From Clostridiales bacterium (GTDB taxonomy: Bacteria; Bacillota; Clostridia; Oscillospirales; CAG-272), in NCBI GenBank assembly GCA_012511425.1, contig JAAZGC010000184.1, positions 1 through 7,652 on the forward strand: 7,652 nt of DNA. Reading direction: 5' to 3'. The notes beneath the pieces are model-generated. The model did no database searches. It saw only the letters and a program-made list of their open reading frames with translations, and had not been told where the DNA came from. A program made the translations under genes and the position numbers. How positions within the stretch are numbered: position 1 is the stretch's first letter; each line of letters begins with the position of its first letter. Of this stretch, positions 1 to 6,407 are shown in pieces.

Positions 1-1875
1 GCCATTTCCGAGCTTCGGCGCTCCGGATTCAATCAGCCGATAACCGTCAGACTGCTTCCCGGCGAATACCTGCTCGGCAGTACTCTTGAGATAGGACCGG
101 CGATTACCAACGTAACATTCGAAAGCTTTGACAAATGCAATCCCGCCCTCATAACATCGGCCCCGAAGATTGAAGGCTGGCAGGACGACAGCTTCAACGG
201 AACTGCCTGCGTTTCCGTCGCGCTGCCCGAACTCAAAGACGGAGCTCTTTGCGTCAAAGACTTTTTTGTCAACGGCGAGCGCGCCGAAAAAACGCGCTTC
301 CCCGCCAAGGGCACCCTTAAAATTGCAGACATCGACAACCATAACACCGCGCTTTTTGCTCCGTCCAAATGGTTCGAGGCGGAAAAATCGGCGCTTGATA
401 AAATCAGTTATGAAAGCATCCTTGCGGCCGAAATTCATTTCAACCACTACTGGATTGACGAAAAATCGCCGGTTGAGGCTTACGATCCGGAAAGCTGCCG
501 TATTACCCTATGTTTTCCCTCAACATTCACTCTTACCAACAACTTCGGATTTTATCTTGAGAATGTAGCCGAAACATTCGGCAATAAAGGCGAATTCTAT
601 CCCGACAAAGAAAGCGGCAAGCTTTATTACATCCTGCGCGACGGCGAAGATAAAGAGACTATCGACGCCCGCATTCCCCGATTCGGAACCCTGCTCAGAT
701 TCAAGGGCAGCGCCGATAATCACGTCAAAAACATCCGCTTCCGCTCGCTTAAATTCGCTTATACGACATCCGACTACAATCCATCCGGCGTTCACGGTGC
801 GGAACCCGTTCGCCTGGCGTCCGATGCGCAGGCGGCTTCAAACTGCCCGGGAACGATTGAGTTTGAATACGCCAAAAACTGCGCCGTCGCAAAGAGCTGC
901 ATAGTCAACTACGGCCTTTACGGAGTATTTATCGGGAAGGGATGCTCGGAGATCCGCATCGCCCGCTCTTACTTCTACGACGGCGGAGCCGGCGGCGTCC
1001 GCATCAATGGCGCTGCGGCGGGCGGAAATGAAGCCGACTTCACCCATGACAATACCGTCGCCGACTGCGTGATAAAGCACTGCGGACGGGTTCATATGGC
1101 CGGCTGCGGCGTTATAATTATGAACGGCTTCAACAACCGGATTGTTCACAATGAAATATCCGATCTTTTCTATACCGGCATTTCCTGCGGATGGGTCTGG
1201 GGCTACACTCCGTCGATCTCCCGCGACAACCTGATACTCAAAAACCATATCTTCAATCTGGGTCAGGGCGAGCTTTCGGACATGGGCGGCGTTTATCTGC
1301 TCGGCGCAGCTCCCGGCACCGTTGTTTCCGGTAACATAATCCACGACATAAAGAGCCAGAATTACGGCGGATGGGCGCTGTATACCGACGAAGGCTCGGC
1401 TTATGTCACACTTGAAAACAACATCTGCTACAACTGCTCCGACAACTGCTACCATCAGCATTACGGACGGATGAATGTCGTCCGCAACAACATCTTTGCA
1501 TATGCGGGCGGCCAGCTCTGCCGCGTATCGCGATTCGAGCGGCATCTTTCGATAATATTCGAACAGAACATACTCCTGACCGACGGCTGCCCGATCTACG
1601 GTCTTTCCGACCGGCACTTCGACTGCGCCACAATCGGATGCGGAAACAACCTTATCTGGTCGGAAAAGGGAGAACCGGTTATGTTTGAAAGAAGCGGCAA
1701 ATCGCTTACCCTTGACGACTTCAAGGCGCAGGGGCTTGAAAACGATTCGGTCATCGCCGACCCGAAATTCGCCGATCCCAAAAATTATGATTTCACACTT
1801 CCCTGCGATTCCCCCGCTTATTCGATGGGATTTACCGAGATTGAAACAAAAGACGTAGGACCGAGAAAAGCTTAA
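1..1875 (+). CDS. Right-handed parallel beta-helix protein, GH141-like (5' end outside window)
   Basis: The frame is open from base 1 to a TAA stop at 1873-1875, giving 624 residues without the N-terminus, so any signal peptide is unseen. Residue numbers here count from base 1. Early residues include LLPGEYLLGSTLEIGP, typical of the first beta-helix turns. A FVNGERAEKTRFP segment (about 89-101) and the YLENV...GEFYPD...GKLYY signature (about 185-210) follow; I recognise these from GH141-type and related beta-helix glycosidases. From about 230 onward, N-rich rungs such as ITNVTF, NVVRNNIFAY and VSGNIIHDI mark a pectate-lyase-like solenoid. D427 (SDMGGVY), D463/E464 (YTDEGS) and H485/H487 (HQHYG) are polar residues on neighbouring rungs and candidate active-site residues. 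GH141 includes fucosidase and xylanase activities; the substrate here cannot be told. The gene ends in its own terminator, just upstream of a sugar-binding lipoprotein gene. Fold is confident; GH141 membership is inference. Confidence 0.85.
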   Translation, partial: AISELRRSGFNQPITVRLLPGEYLLGSTLEIGPAITNVTFESFDKCNPALITSAPKIEGWQDDSFNGTACVSVALPELKDGALCVKDFFVNGERAEKTRFPAKGTLKIADIDNHNTALFAPSKWFEAEKSALDKISYESILAAEIHFNHYWIDEKSPVEAYDPESCRITLCFPSTFTLTNNFGFYLENVAETFGNKGEFYPDKESGKLYYILRDGEDKETIDARIPRFGTLLRFKGSADNHVKNIRFRSLKFAYTTSDYNPSGVHGAEPVRLASDAQAASNCPGTIEFEYAKNCAVAKSCIVNYGLYGVFIGKGCSEIRIARSYFYDGGAGGVRINGAAAGGNEADFTHDNTVADCVIKHCGRVHMAGCGVIIMNGFNNRIVHNEISDLFYTGISCGWVWGYTPSISRDNLILKNHIFNLGQGELSDMGGVYLLGAAPGTVVSGNIIHDIKSQNYGGWALYTDEGSAYVTLENNICYNCSDNCYHQHYGRMNVVRNNIFAYAGGQLCRVSRFERHLSIIFEQNILLTDGCPIYGLSDRHFDCATIGCGNNLIWSEKGEPVMFERSGKSLTLDDFKAQGLENDSVIADPKFADPKNYDFTLPCDSPAYSMGFTEIETKDVGPRKA

Positions 1876-1889
1876 CATCGGTACATTCT

Positions 1890-1921
1890 GCCGGACGCCG
1901 AAAGCGCCCGGCTTTTTGTTT
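1890..1921 (+). terminator. Intrinsic terminator after the beta-helix gene
   Basis: GCCGG-A-CGC (1890-1898) pairs with GCG-C-CCGGC (1904-1912) around a CGAAA loop, with one internal A-C mismatch, and is followed by TTTTTGTTT. It begins 14 bases after the stop codon. This should separate the beta-helix transcript from the binding-protein transcript. Confidence 0.85.
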
Positions 1922-1981
1922 ATAAATAATTTAATGATAGTGTATTTCGTGAATATTTAATGCCAATATATAATTTAAACC

Positions 1982-2010
1982 TTGATTTGTGTGAACTTTT
2001 GTGGTATGTT
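1982..2010 (+). promoter_or_regulatory. Candidate sigma-A-type promoter for the solute-binding protein gene
   Basis: TTGATT (1982-1987) and TATGTT (2005-2010) are spaced by 17 bp; each matches the consensus at 4 of 6 positions. A second possible -10, TATAAA, lies at 2012-2017 but has only a poor -35 partner. Transcription would start near 2017-2024, leaving a leader of roughly 50 bases. The surrounding 1922-2020 stretch is very AT-rich and holds no ORF. Confidence 0.5.
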
Positions 2011-2024
2011 ATATAAATGTACTC

Positions 2025-2038
2025 GGCAAACGGTTGCA
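2025..2038. promoter_or_regulatory. LacI/CcpA-type operator candidate
   Basis: The core GCAAACGGTTGC (2026-2037) is a CG-centred near-palindrome with 10 of 12 symmetric positions. The 14-mer GGCAAACGGTTGCA matches the CcpA cre consensus TGNAANCGNTTNCA at all positions but the first. It lies just downstream of the predicted promoter, at about +10, where a bound LacI-family protein would block transcription. The internal 10-mer CAAACGGTTG recurs upstream of the ATPase gene at 6198-6207. The regulator gene is not in the window, so its identity and effector are unknown. Confidence 0.55.
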
Positions 2039-2073
2039 AATAACAAATAAGAAAATTTCAGGAGGGTATATCC

Positions 2074-3552
2074 ATGAAGAATACTTTCAGCTTAACAATT
2101 CGCAGCATTTTAAGCATTATCCTTGCCGCAGCATTATTGGCGGGCGCTCTGGCGTCCTGCGGCGGCACAAAATCAGACCCCGCCGGAACGGCGGGAAACG
2201 AAGCCAATCTTGCCGCCGAACCGCAGGCGGAAAAGCTTTATCTCGACGACCTGCCGGAGAGAGAGGATCTCGGCGGATACAAAGTCAGGCTGCTGACTTC
2301 CGACAAGAGAAGCTTTGAAGCCCTTGAAGATGCGATCGACGTTACCGACGTCGAAGTCTACAAGCGTCAGCTGCTTGTCGAAGAACGTTTTAATGTCCAT
2401 ATCGAAACGATAATCGACGAAAACTGGGGCACCAACGCAACGACGCTTAAAAACTCGGTGCTTGCCGGGTCGGACGATTATGACATCTACGCCTGCTACG
2501 GCTACTGGTCGATAGGCCTTGCCACCGAAGGCATCATGATGAACCTCATGCCCGCCCCCAACCTCAATCTCGACAACCCCTACTGGGGCGCCAAGTTTAA
2601 CGACGCCATGGCTTACAAGGACTATATGTACTGGATTACCGGCGATATCGCTCTTTCCTATACCGACGGCATTTACGCTACATATGTAAACCTGATGAAA
2701 TTCGCGTCGAAATACAGCGGCGAGAACATTTATCAGATCGTCAAGGACGGCAAGTGGACGCTTGACAATCTTTTCGCCTATGCCGACGGCGCGTATGAAG
2801 ACCTCAACGGCGACGGCAAGGAGAACCAGGGCGACTTCTTCGGATACTCCTATTCCAAGGAAGACATGATCGACGGAATGTCAATGGCAGCAGGTGTAAA
2901 ATACACCACCCGCGACGCCGATGGCGTACCGCAGCTTTATATCACCAAAGACTCAACCGCCGTGACTTTCGCCGAAAAGCTGGCTCAGCTCGGCAATTCA
3001 AAGGCCACCTTCCTTGCCAACAGCGACGACGGCGCTTCTATGGCGAAGCTCTTCTCCGACGGACTTGCGCTGTTCATCGTCGGGCGCATCAACTATGCCG
3101 CCACCAAGATGCGCGATATGCAGGACGACTTAGCGATAATCCCGGCGCCGAAGCTCAACGAGGAGCAGAGCACCTATCTTACCACCCTGCACGACGGAAC
3201 CACTCTTATCGGCTTACCGAAGACGATTTCCGATCAGGGACTCAATGTATCGACTTATGTTCTCGAGGCTATGGCAGCCGAAAGCAGCCGCTCGCTTACC
3301 CCGGTTTATCTTGACGTCGCTCTGAAGAACAAATACACCCGCGACGCCGACTCCGCCGACATGATCGACCTGATACGCGAAAACATTATCTCCGACTTCG
3401 GATTCCTTTACACCGAGACCGGAATGAACAACTTCTTCCGTTCATATGTGGTCAAGGGTCAGGGCATCTCCTCGATTATCGCAAAATCCGAGAAGGTATG
3501 GTCAAAGACGCTCGAAAAGATCATCGGCAACCTTGAAGCAAACGCAGGCTGA
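2074..3552 (+). CDS. ABC transporter extracellular solute-binding lipoprotein (family 1, sugar-type)
   Basis: A 492-residue protein. Residues 1-28 form a lipoprotein signal peptide with basic start, hydrophobic core and LASC lipobox; C29 would be lipidated, anchoring the protein on the outer face of the membrane. A short Gly/Ser/Ala/Glu linker follows, then an ordered region (from about 60) resembling the large binding proteins of the carbohydrate-uptake-1 group (COG1653-like). Residues 243-254 (DLNGDGKENQGD) match a DxNxDGxxxxxD calcium loop, common in this subfamily. AGGAGGG at 2060-2066, 7 bases before the ATG, fixes the start. The family captures mono- or oligosaccharides and passes them to two permeases and an ATPase. 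No permease genes adjoin it, which is unusual, though the ATPase gene lies downstream on the other strand. The substrate cannot be told; the neighbouring beta-helix enzyme suggests a product of glycan breakdown. Confidence 0.9.
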   Translation: MKNTFSLTIRSILSIILAAALLAGALASCGGTKSDPAGTAGNEANLAAEPQAEKLYLDDLPEREDLGGYKVRLLTSDKRSFEALEDAIDVTDVEVYKRQLLVEERFNVHIETIIDENWGTNATTLKNSVLAGSDDYDIYACYGYWSIGLATEGIMMNLMPAPNLNLDNPYWGAKFNDAMAYKDYMYWITGDIALSYTDGIYATYVNLMKFASKYSGENIYQIVKDGKWTLDNLFAYADGAYEDLNGDGKENQGDFFGYSYSKEDMIDGMSMAAGVKYTTRDADGVPQLYITKDSTAVTFAEKLAQLGNSKATFLANSDDGASMAKLFSDGLALFIVGRINYAATKMRDMQDDLAIIPAPKLNEEQSTYLTTLHDGTTLIGLPKTISDQGLNVSTYVLEAMAAESSRSLTPVYLDVALKNKYTRDADSADMIDLIRENIISDFGFLYTETGMNNFFRSYVVKGQGISSIIAKSEKVWSKTLEKIIGNLEANAG

Positions 3553-3579
3553 ACTGACTTTTAACTCTGAAACTTCTGC

Positions 3580-3631
3580 CTCCCCGTCAACGGTGATTTT
3601 ACCCGCTGTTTCGGGGAGACGGTTTTATTTT
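3580..3631 (+). terminator. Hairpin with U-rich tail between the lipoprotein gene and cca
   Basis: CTCCCCG (3580-3586) pairs perfectly with CGGGGAG (3612-3618). Inside, AAC (3589-3591) can pair with GTT (3608-3610) and GGT (3592-3594) with ACC (3601-3603). ACGGTTTTATTTT follows. It could be a leaky terminator for the lipoprotein gene. The 3' arm also holds GGGGAG, the only SD-like sequence before the cca ATG at 3635, 16 bases away, so the hairpin could limit cca translation. Its function is inferred. Confidence 0.45.
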
Positions 3632-3634
3632 GAT

Positions 3635-4828
3635 ATGGATAAAATAACCAAAGCACCCGATTATCTCCTCCGCGCTTTCGATTCGCTGCGCCTGCGCGGC
3701 ATCCCCGCTTATCTTGTCGGCGGGTGTGTTCGCGATCTGATGCTTGGCTTGCCGGTTCACGACTTTGATATCGCCGCCGGGGCGCCGCCCGATGAGATCG
3801 CCGCCGCATTTGACGGATACAGGCTGATACTTGACGGGATGAAGCACGGGACTGTTGCCGTTATGATTGACGGGCATAAGCTTGAAATTACCGCCTTTCG
3901 CGGGGAGGGTGGGTATTCGGACGGACGGCACCCTGATTCGGTCTTCTTTGTCCCGGATATCGAAGCCGACCTTAAAAGGCGGGATTTTACGATAAACGCA
4001 ATGGCGCTGCCGGTTGAGCCGGACGGGCAGATATTGCCGGAGAAAATAATCGACCCGCTTTGCGGCATGGCGGATCTTCCGGCAAAAAAAATACGCGCCG
4101 CGGGAGACCCGACGGCGAGGTTTTCCGAAGACGGACTTCGGGTTATGCGGGCGCTGAGATTTTCCTGCCGCCTCGGGTTTGAGATTGAAGCCGAAACGGC
4201 GGCGGCAGTCCGTTCCTGCCGGCATATGCTTTCGAAGGTCAGCCGGGAAAAGATAGCCGAGGAATTTTATAAAATCCTGCTCTGCCCTTCGCCGGGAAAG
4301 ATATTGGCCGAATACGGCGATGTTTTTACTGCCGCGGTCGGCACATTTCCGGAGAATACCGGCAGGGTCGACCTATCACCGGAAGATTTCGTCACACGAT
4401 GCGTTATTCTCTTCGGGGATGCGGCGGCGGATGTTTTATCCGGGCTGAAGCGGCCGAAAGCCGAAATCGCATCGGCAAAAGCCGTATCGGAGGCGCTGAC
4501 GGCGCCTTACGGCCGCATACACCGATTTCTTGTCGACTTGGGGTACGATGACACCCGCAGGGTTATTGATGTTAAATACGCCCTTGGCAGGCTCTCACTG
4601 GATGAGCGGCTGGAACTGATTTCGGAAGCCGATGCGCTTATCGGAAAAGGCGCGCCGCTTAAGGAATCACAGCTCGGCGTTTCTAGCGAAGAGCTTATGG
4701 CGCTCGGATATTCAGGCGTGCGGCTCGGAAAACTCCGGCGTGAGCTGCTGTATGCGGTCGCCGACGGAGTTGTCGGCAACAACCGAACCGAACTTATAGA
4801 ATACATAAATAAAACAGAGCCCCGGTGA
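3635..4828 (+). CDS. cca: CCA tRNA nucleotidyltransferase (class II)
   Basis: A 397-residue cytoplasmic enzyme that adds or repairs the 3' CCA of tRNA from CTP and ATP. The nucleotidyltransferase head is clear: YLVGGCVRD (26-34), the catalytic carboxylates D43 and D45 in HDFD, then the flexible-loop region with ITAFRGEGGYSDGRHPDS (about 85-102) and RRDFTINAMA (115-124). The nucleotide-recognition motif EDGLRVMR (E165, D166, R169, R172) opens the RNA-binding neck; the tail is helical and diverged. The flexible loop is present, which argues against a CC-only enzyme. Length fits clostridial members. No HD phosphohydrolase domain is seen. I chose ATG 3635 because conserved sequence begins soon after it. 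The reading frame is open far upstream (a start at 3446 would overlap the lipoprotein gene), but that extension has no family resemblance. The SD is weak and sits in a hairpin. No own promoter is evident, so read-through from upstream is likely. Confidence 0.93.
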   Translation: MDKITKAPDYLLRAFDSLRLRGIPAYLVGGCVRDLMLGLPVHDFDIAAGAPPDEIAAAFDGYRLILDGMKHGTVAVMIDGHKLEITAFRGEGGYSDGRHPDSVFFVPDIEADLKRRDFTINAMALPVEPDGQILPEKIIDPLCGMADLPAKKIRAAGDPTARFSEDGLRVMRALRFSCRLGFEIEAETAAAVRSCRHMLSKVSREKIAEEFYKILLCPSPGKILAEYGDVFTAAVGTFPENTGRVDLSPEDFVTRCVILFGDAAADVLSGLKRPKAEIASAKAVSEALTAPYGRIHRFLVDLGYDDTRRVIDVKYALGRLSLDERLELISEADALIGKGAPLKESQLGVSSEELMALGYSGVRLGKLRRELLYAVADGVVGNNRTELIEYINKTEPR

Positions 4829-4850
4829 TTCGGGGCTCTGTTTTTTATTA
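4811..4850. terminator. Bidirectional terminator between convergent cca and the ATPase gene
   Basis: AAAACAGAGCCCCG (4811-4824) pairs perfectly with CGGGGCTCTGTTTT (4831-4844) around a six-base loop, GTGATT. Plus-strand transcripts run into TTTTTTATTATT; minus-strand transcripts run into TTTTATTTAT. The 5' arm encodes the last codons of cca, and the cca stop TGA (4826-4828) is in the loop. The ATPase stop codon is only 7 bases past the tail (4857-4859), so one element serves both genes. Confidence 0.92.
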
Positions 4851-4856
4851 TTCAAA

Positions 4857-5996
4857 TTAATGGATAAGGCACTTCTCGGTATCTTTGTCGAAGATATGGA
4901 GACGGTTGTTTTCGACGGCGATCTTGATTCTGTCGCCGGCGCGGGCGGTCGAGCGGTTGGAAACGCGGGCAACAAGGCTGATGTTGCAGCTGTTTACATA
5001 CTGAAGGATTTCAGCGCCCATAAGCTCGGTTACGTCGATGTCGGCTTCAATGATTGAGTTCGGGAAATTGGTCATCGAAGCGGCGTCGTCGTGGAGGCAC
5101 TCGGGACGAATACCGATAACAACGTCTTTGCCGATATAATCCTTAAGCGCGGGATCTGACGCTTTTTCGGGAGCGATCTTGAAGTAGGCGTATTCCGGAT
5201 TATTGAGGTCTTCCGGATCGCCGAACTTCGCATATACGCCGTCGGCGCGCTGCTCGAGATTAGCGTTGATGAAGTTCATCTGAGGAGTGCCGATGAAGCC
5301 CGCGACGAAGAGGTTGGTCGGATAGTCGTAGAGGTTCTGAGGAGTGTCGACCTGCTGGATCAGACCGTCTTTCATAACGACGATTCTGGTCGCCATGGTC
5401 ATAGCCTCGACCTGGTCATGGGTAACATAGAGGAAGGTGGTCTGGAGGCGCTTGTGAATCTTGGTAAGCTCGGTCCTCATCTGTGCGCGGAGCTTAGCGT
5501 CAAGGTTGGAGAGCGGCTCGTCGAGCAGGAAGACCTTCGGCTCGCGAACGATTGCACGGCCGAGAGCAACACGCTGTTTCTGTCCGCCGGAGAGAGCCTT
5601 CGGGCGGCGATCAAGCAGGTGGGTGATGTCGAGAATGCGGGCGGCTTCCTCAACGCGGCGCTTGATTTCTTCCTTCGGGGTTTTGCGGAGCTTAAGACCG
5701 AACGCCATGTTGTCGAAAACGGTCATGTGCGGATAAAGAGCGTAGTTCTGGAAGACCATCGCGATATCGCGGTCCTTCGGGGCAATATCGTTCACCAGCT
5801 TATCGCCGATGAAGAGTTCGCCTTCGGTAATCTCTTCGAGACCGGCGACCATTCGCAGAGTGGTGGTCTTGCCGCATCCGGACGGTCCGACAAGAATCAG
5901 GAATTCCTTATCGCGGACTTCGAGAGTGAAGTCGGATACGGCGGTCACGTTGCCGGGATATTTCTTATAAAGATGCTTGAACGATAGACTTGCCAT
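4857..5996 (-). CDS. ugpC: Sugar ABC transporter ATP-binding protein, MsmK/UgpC/MalK family
   Basis: A complete 379-residue ATPase that powers carbohydrate import on the cytoplasmic face of a permease pair. All ATPase motifs are intact: Walker A GPSGCGKTT (37-45), Q-loop Q83 in VFQNYALYPHM, signature LSGGQ (135-139), Walker B VFLLDEP (155-161) with catalytic E160, D-loop SNLD (163-166) and switch H193 in THD. Residues from about 235 form the MalK-type regulatory region, with IGIRPE at about 311-316. The ATG at 5996-5994 is preceded by AGGAGG (6010-6005) with 8-base spacing. It stands alone, with terminators on both sides and no permease genes, the arrangement of all-purpose ATPases such as MsmK or MsiK that serve many sugar importers. 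Its upstream region shares a 10-bp operator-like sequence with the binding-protein gene, hinting at joint control. The symbol is a family label; the exact paralogue (ugpC, msmK, msiK) cannot be told. Confidence 0.95.
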   Translation of the reverse strand: MASLSFKHLYKKYPGNVTAVSDFTLEVRDKEFLILVGPSGCGKTTTLRMVAGLEEITEGELFIGDKLVNDIAPKDRDIAMVFQNYALYPHMTVFDNMAFGLKLRKTPKEEIKRRVEEAARILDITHLLDRRPKALSGGQKQRVALGRAIVREPKVFLLDEPLSNLDAKLRAQMRTELTKIHKRLQTTFLYVTHDQVEAMTMATRIVVMKDGLIQQVDTPQNLYDYPTNLFVAGFIGTPQMNFINANLEQRADGVYAKFGDPEDLNNPEYAYFKIAPEKASDPALKDYIGKDVVIGIRPECLHDDAASMTNFPNSIIEADIDVTELMGAEILQYVNSCNISLVARVSNRSTARAGDRIKIAVENNRLHIFDKDTEKCLIH

Positions 5997-6107
5997 AAGA
6001 TGATCCTCCTCGTGATCAGTTATTTTTGCGATTTTTGTTCGCCCCTGAAGTATGATTTGAAGTGCGGGGCGGTTTCTGATTGATATTCAGCTTATTGGTT
6101 GTTATAT

Positions 6108-6136
6108 ATTATATCAGATTTTATCGGGAATTTAAA
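6108..6136 (-). promoter_or_regulatory. Extended -10 promoter for the ATPase gene (proximal)
   Basis: On the minus strand, TTTAAA (6136-6131) and a perfect TATAAT (6113-6108) are spaced by 17 bp, and TGA immediately precedes the -10, giving the extended TGnTATAAT form. Transcription would begin near 6101, with a leader of about 105 bases. This is the best promoter match in the window. Confidence 0.65.
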
Positions 6137-6169
6137 GTGTTTTTTTCTCCAAAAATGCAGGAAGTATTT

Positions 6170-6184
6170 TGTGCACCTTGCACA
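6170..6184. repeat. Inverted repeat TGTGCA-CCT-TGCACA
   Basis: Two perfect 6-bp arms flank a 3-bp centre. It lies directly downstream of the possible distal -10 (6194-6189) and upstream of the proximal -35. The odd-centred dyad would suit a dimeric regulator, but the owner is unknown. As RNA the loop would be too small for a strong hairpin, so a protein site is more likely. Confidence 0.4.
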
Positions 6185-6188
6185 CTAT

Positions 6189-6217
6189 TTTATACAACAA
6201 ACGGTTGAATCGGTTAA
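6189..6217 (-). promoter_or_regulatory. Possible distal promoter for the ATPase gene overlapping the operator
   Basis: On the minus strand, TTAACC (6217-6212) and TATAAA (6194-6189) are spaced by 17 bp. The -35 matches at 4 of 6 positions. The CAAACGGTTG element lies wholly inside the spacer, a classic repression position. Weaker than the proximal promoter. Confidence 0.35.
6198..6207. promoter_or_regulatory. Second copy of the CAAACGGTTG operator-like element
   Basis: This 10-mer is identical to the core of the operator candidate at 2027-2036. It has the CG-centred half-site symmetry of LacI-family operators (NAANCGNTTN), but lacks the outer TG and CA bases of a full cre site. The CGGTT half recurs at 6211-6215 in direct orientation (CGGTTGAAT then CGGTTAATT). 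Confidence 0.45.
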
Positions 6218-6312
6218 TTACGGGTATTTATTGTTATTTTACGGATTTTTATCACTTTTGACCGGATAATTCACTTAATTTCACAACTGTTAAGCATATT
6301 TTAGCATACAAA

Positions 6313-6326
6313 TAAGAATATTCTTA
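6313..6326. repeat. Perfect 14-bp AT-rich palindrome
   Basis: TAAGAATATTCTTA equals its own reverse complement. It lies in an AT-rich stretch about 320 bp upstream of the ATPase start and about 50 bp beyond the end of the terminator hairpin of the secreted-protein gene. In such AT-rich DNA a palindrome of this size can occur by chance. Confidence 0.3.
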
Positions 6327-6373
6327 AAATCAAAAGCATATTTCTTGTCTTTTTAATTGTAAACAAATTTAAA

Positions 6374-6403
6374 TCCGCCCCTCCGGCTTGCCGGAGGGGC
6401 GGA
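6374..6403 (-). terminator. GC-rich 14-bp-stem terminator of the secreted-protein gene
   Basis: TCCGCCCCTCCGGC (6374-6387) is the exact reverse complement of 6390-6403, with only TT between, so the effective loop is CTTG or its complement CAAG. Read on the minus strand it is followed by TTTAAATTTGTTT, an interrupted U tract. It lies about 60 bases after the stop of the minus-strand gene and should end that transcript. Confidence 0.8.
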
Positions 6404-6407
6404 GATA

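Noticed and set aside
838..1878. A 346-codon open frame on the minus strand opposite the beta-helix gene
   Set aside because: It is a shadow of the plus-strand frame. The plus-strand product shows clear beta-helix rungs and family signatures, while the minus-strand product is compositionally odd and has no recognisable motif.
2001..2318. A 105-codon plus-strand frame overlapping the start of the lipoprotein gene
   Set aside because: It begins within the predicted promoter and runs out of frame with the clear lipoprotein signal peptide, so it is a shadow.
3446..3634. Longer version of cca starting inside the lipoprotein gene
   Set aside because: The added 63 residues overlap the end of the lipoprotein gene, look like random out-of-frame coding and match nothing in the family. 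The ATG at 3635 gives a normal N-terminus.
5418..5987. A 189-codon plus-strand frame opposite the ATPase gene
   Set aside because: It mirrors the highly conserved ATPase coding region; there is no independent coding evidence.
6001..6100. Riboswitch or structured leader before the ATPase gene
   Set aside because: The leader of about 105 bases is short and no conserved riboswitch core could be recognised by eye; there is no terminator-antiterminator pair.
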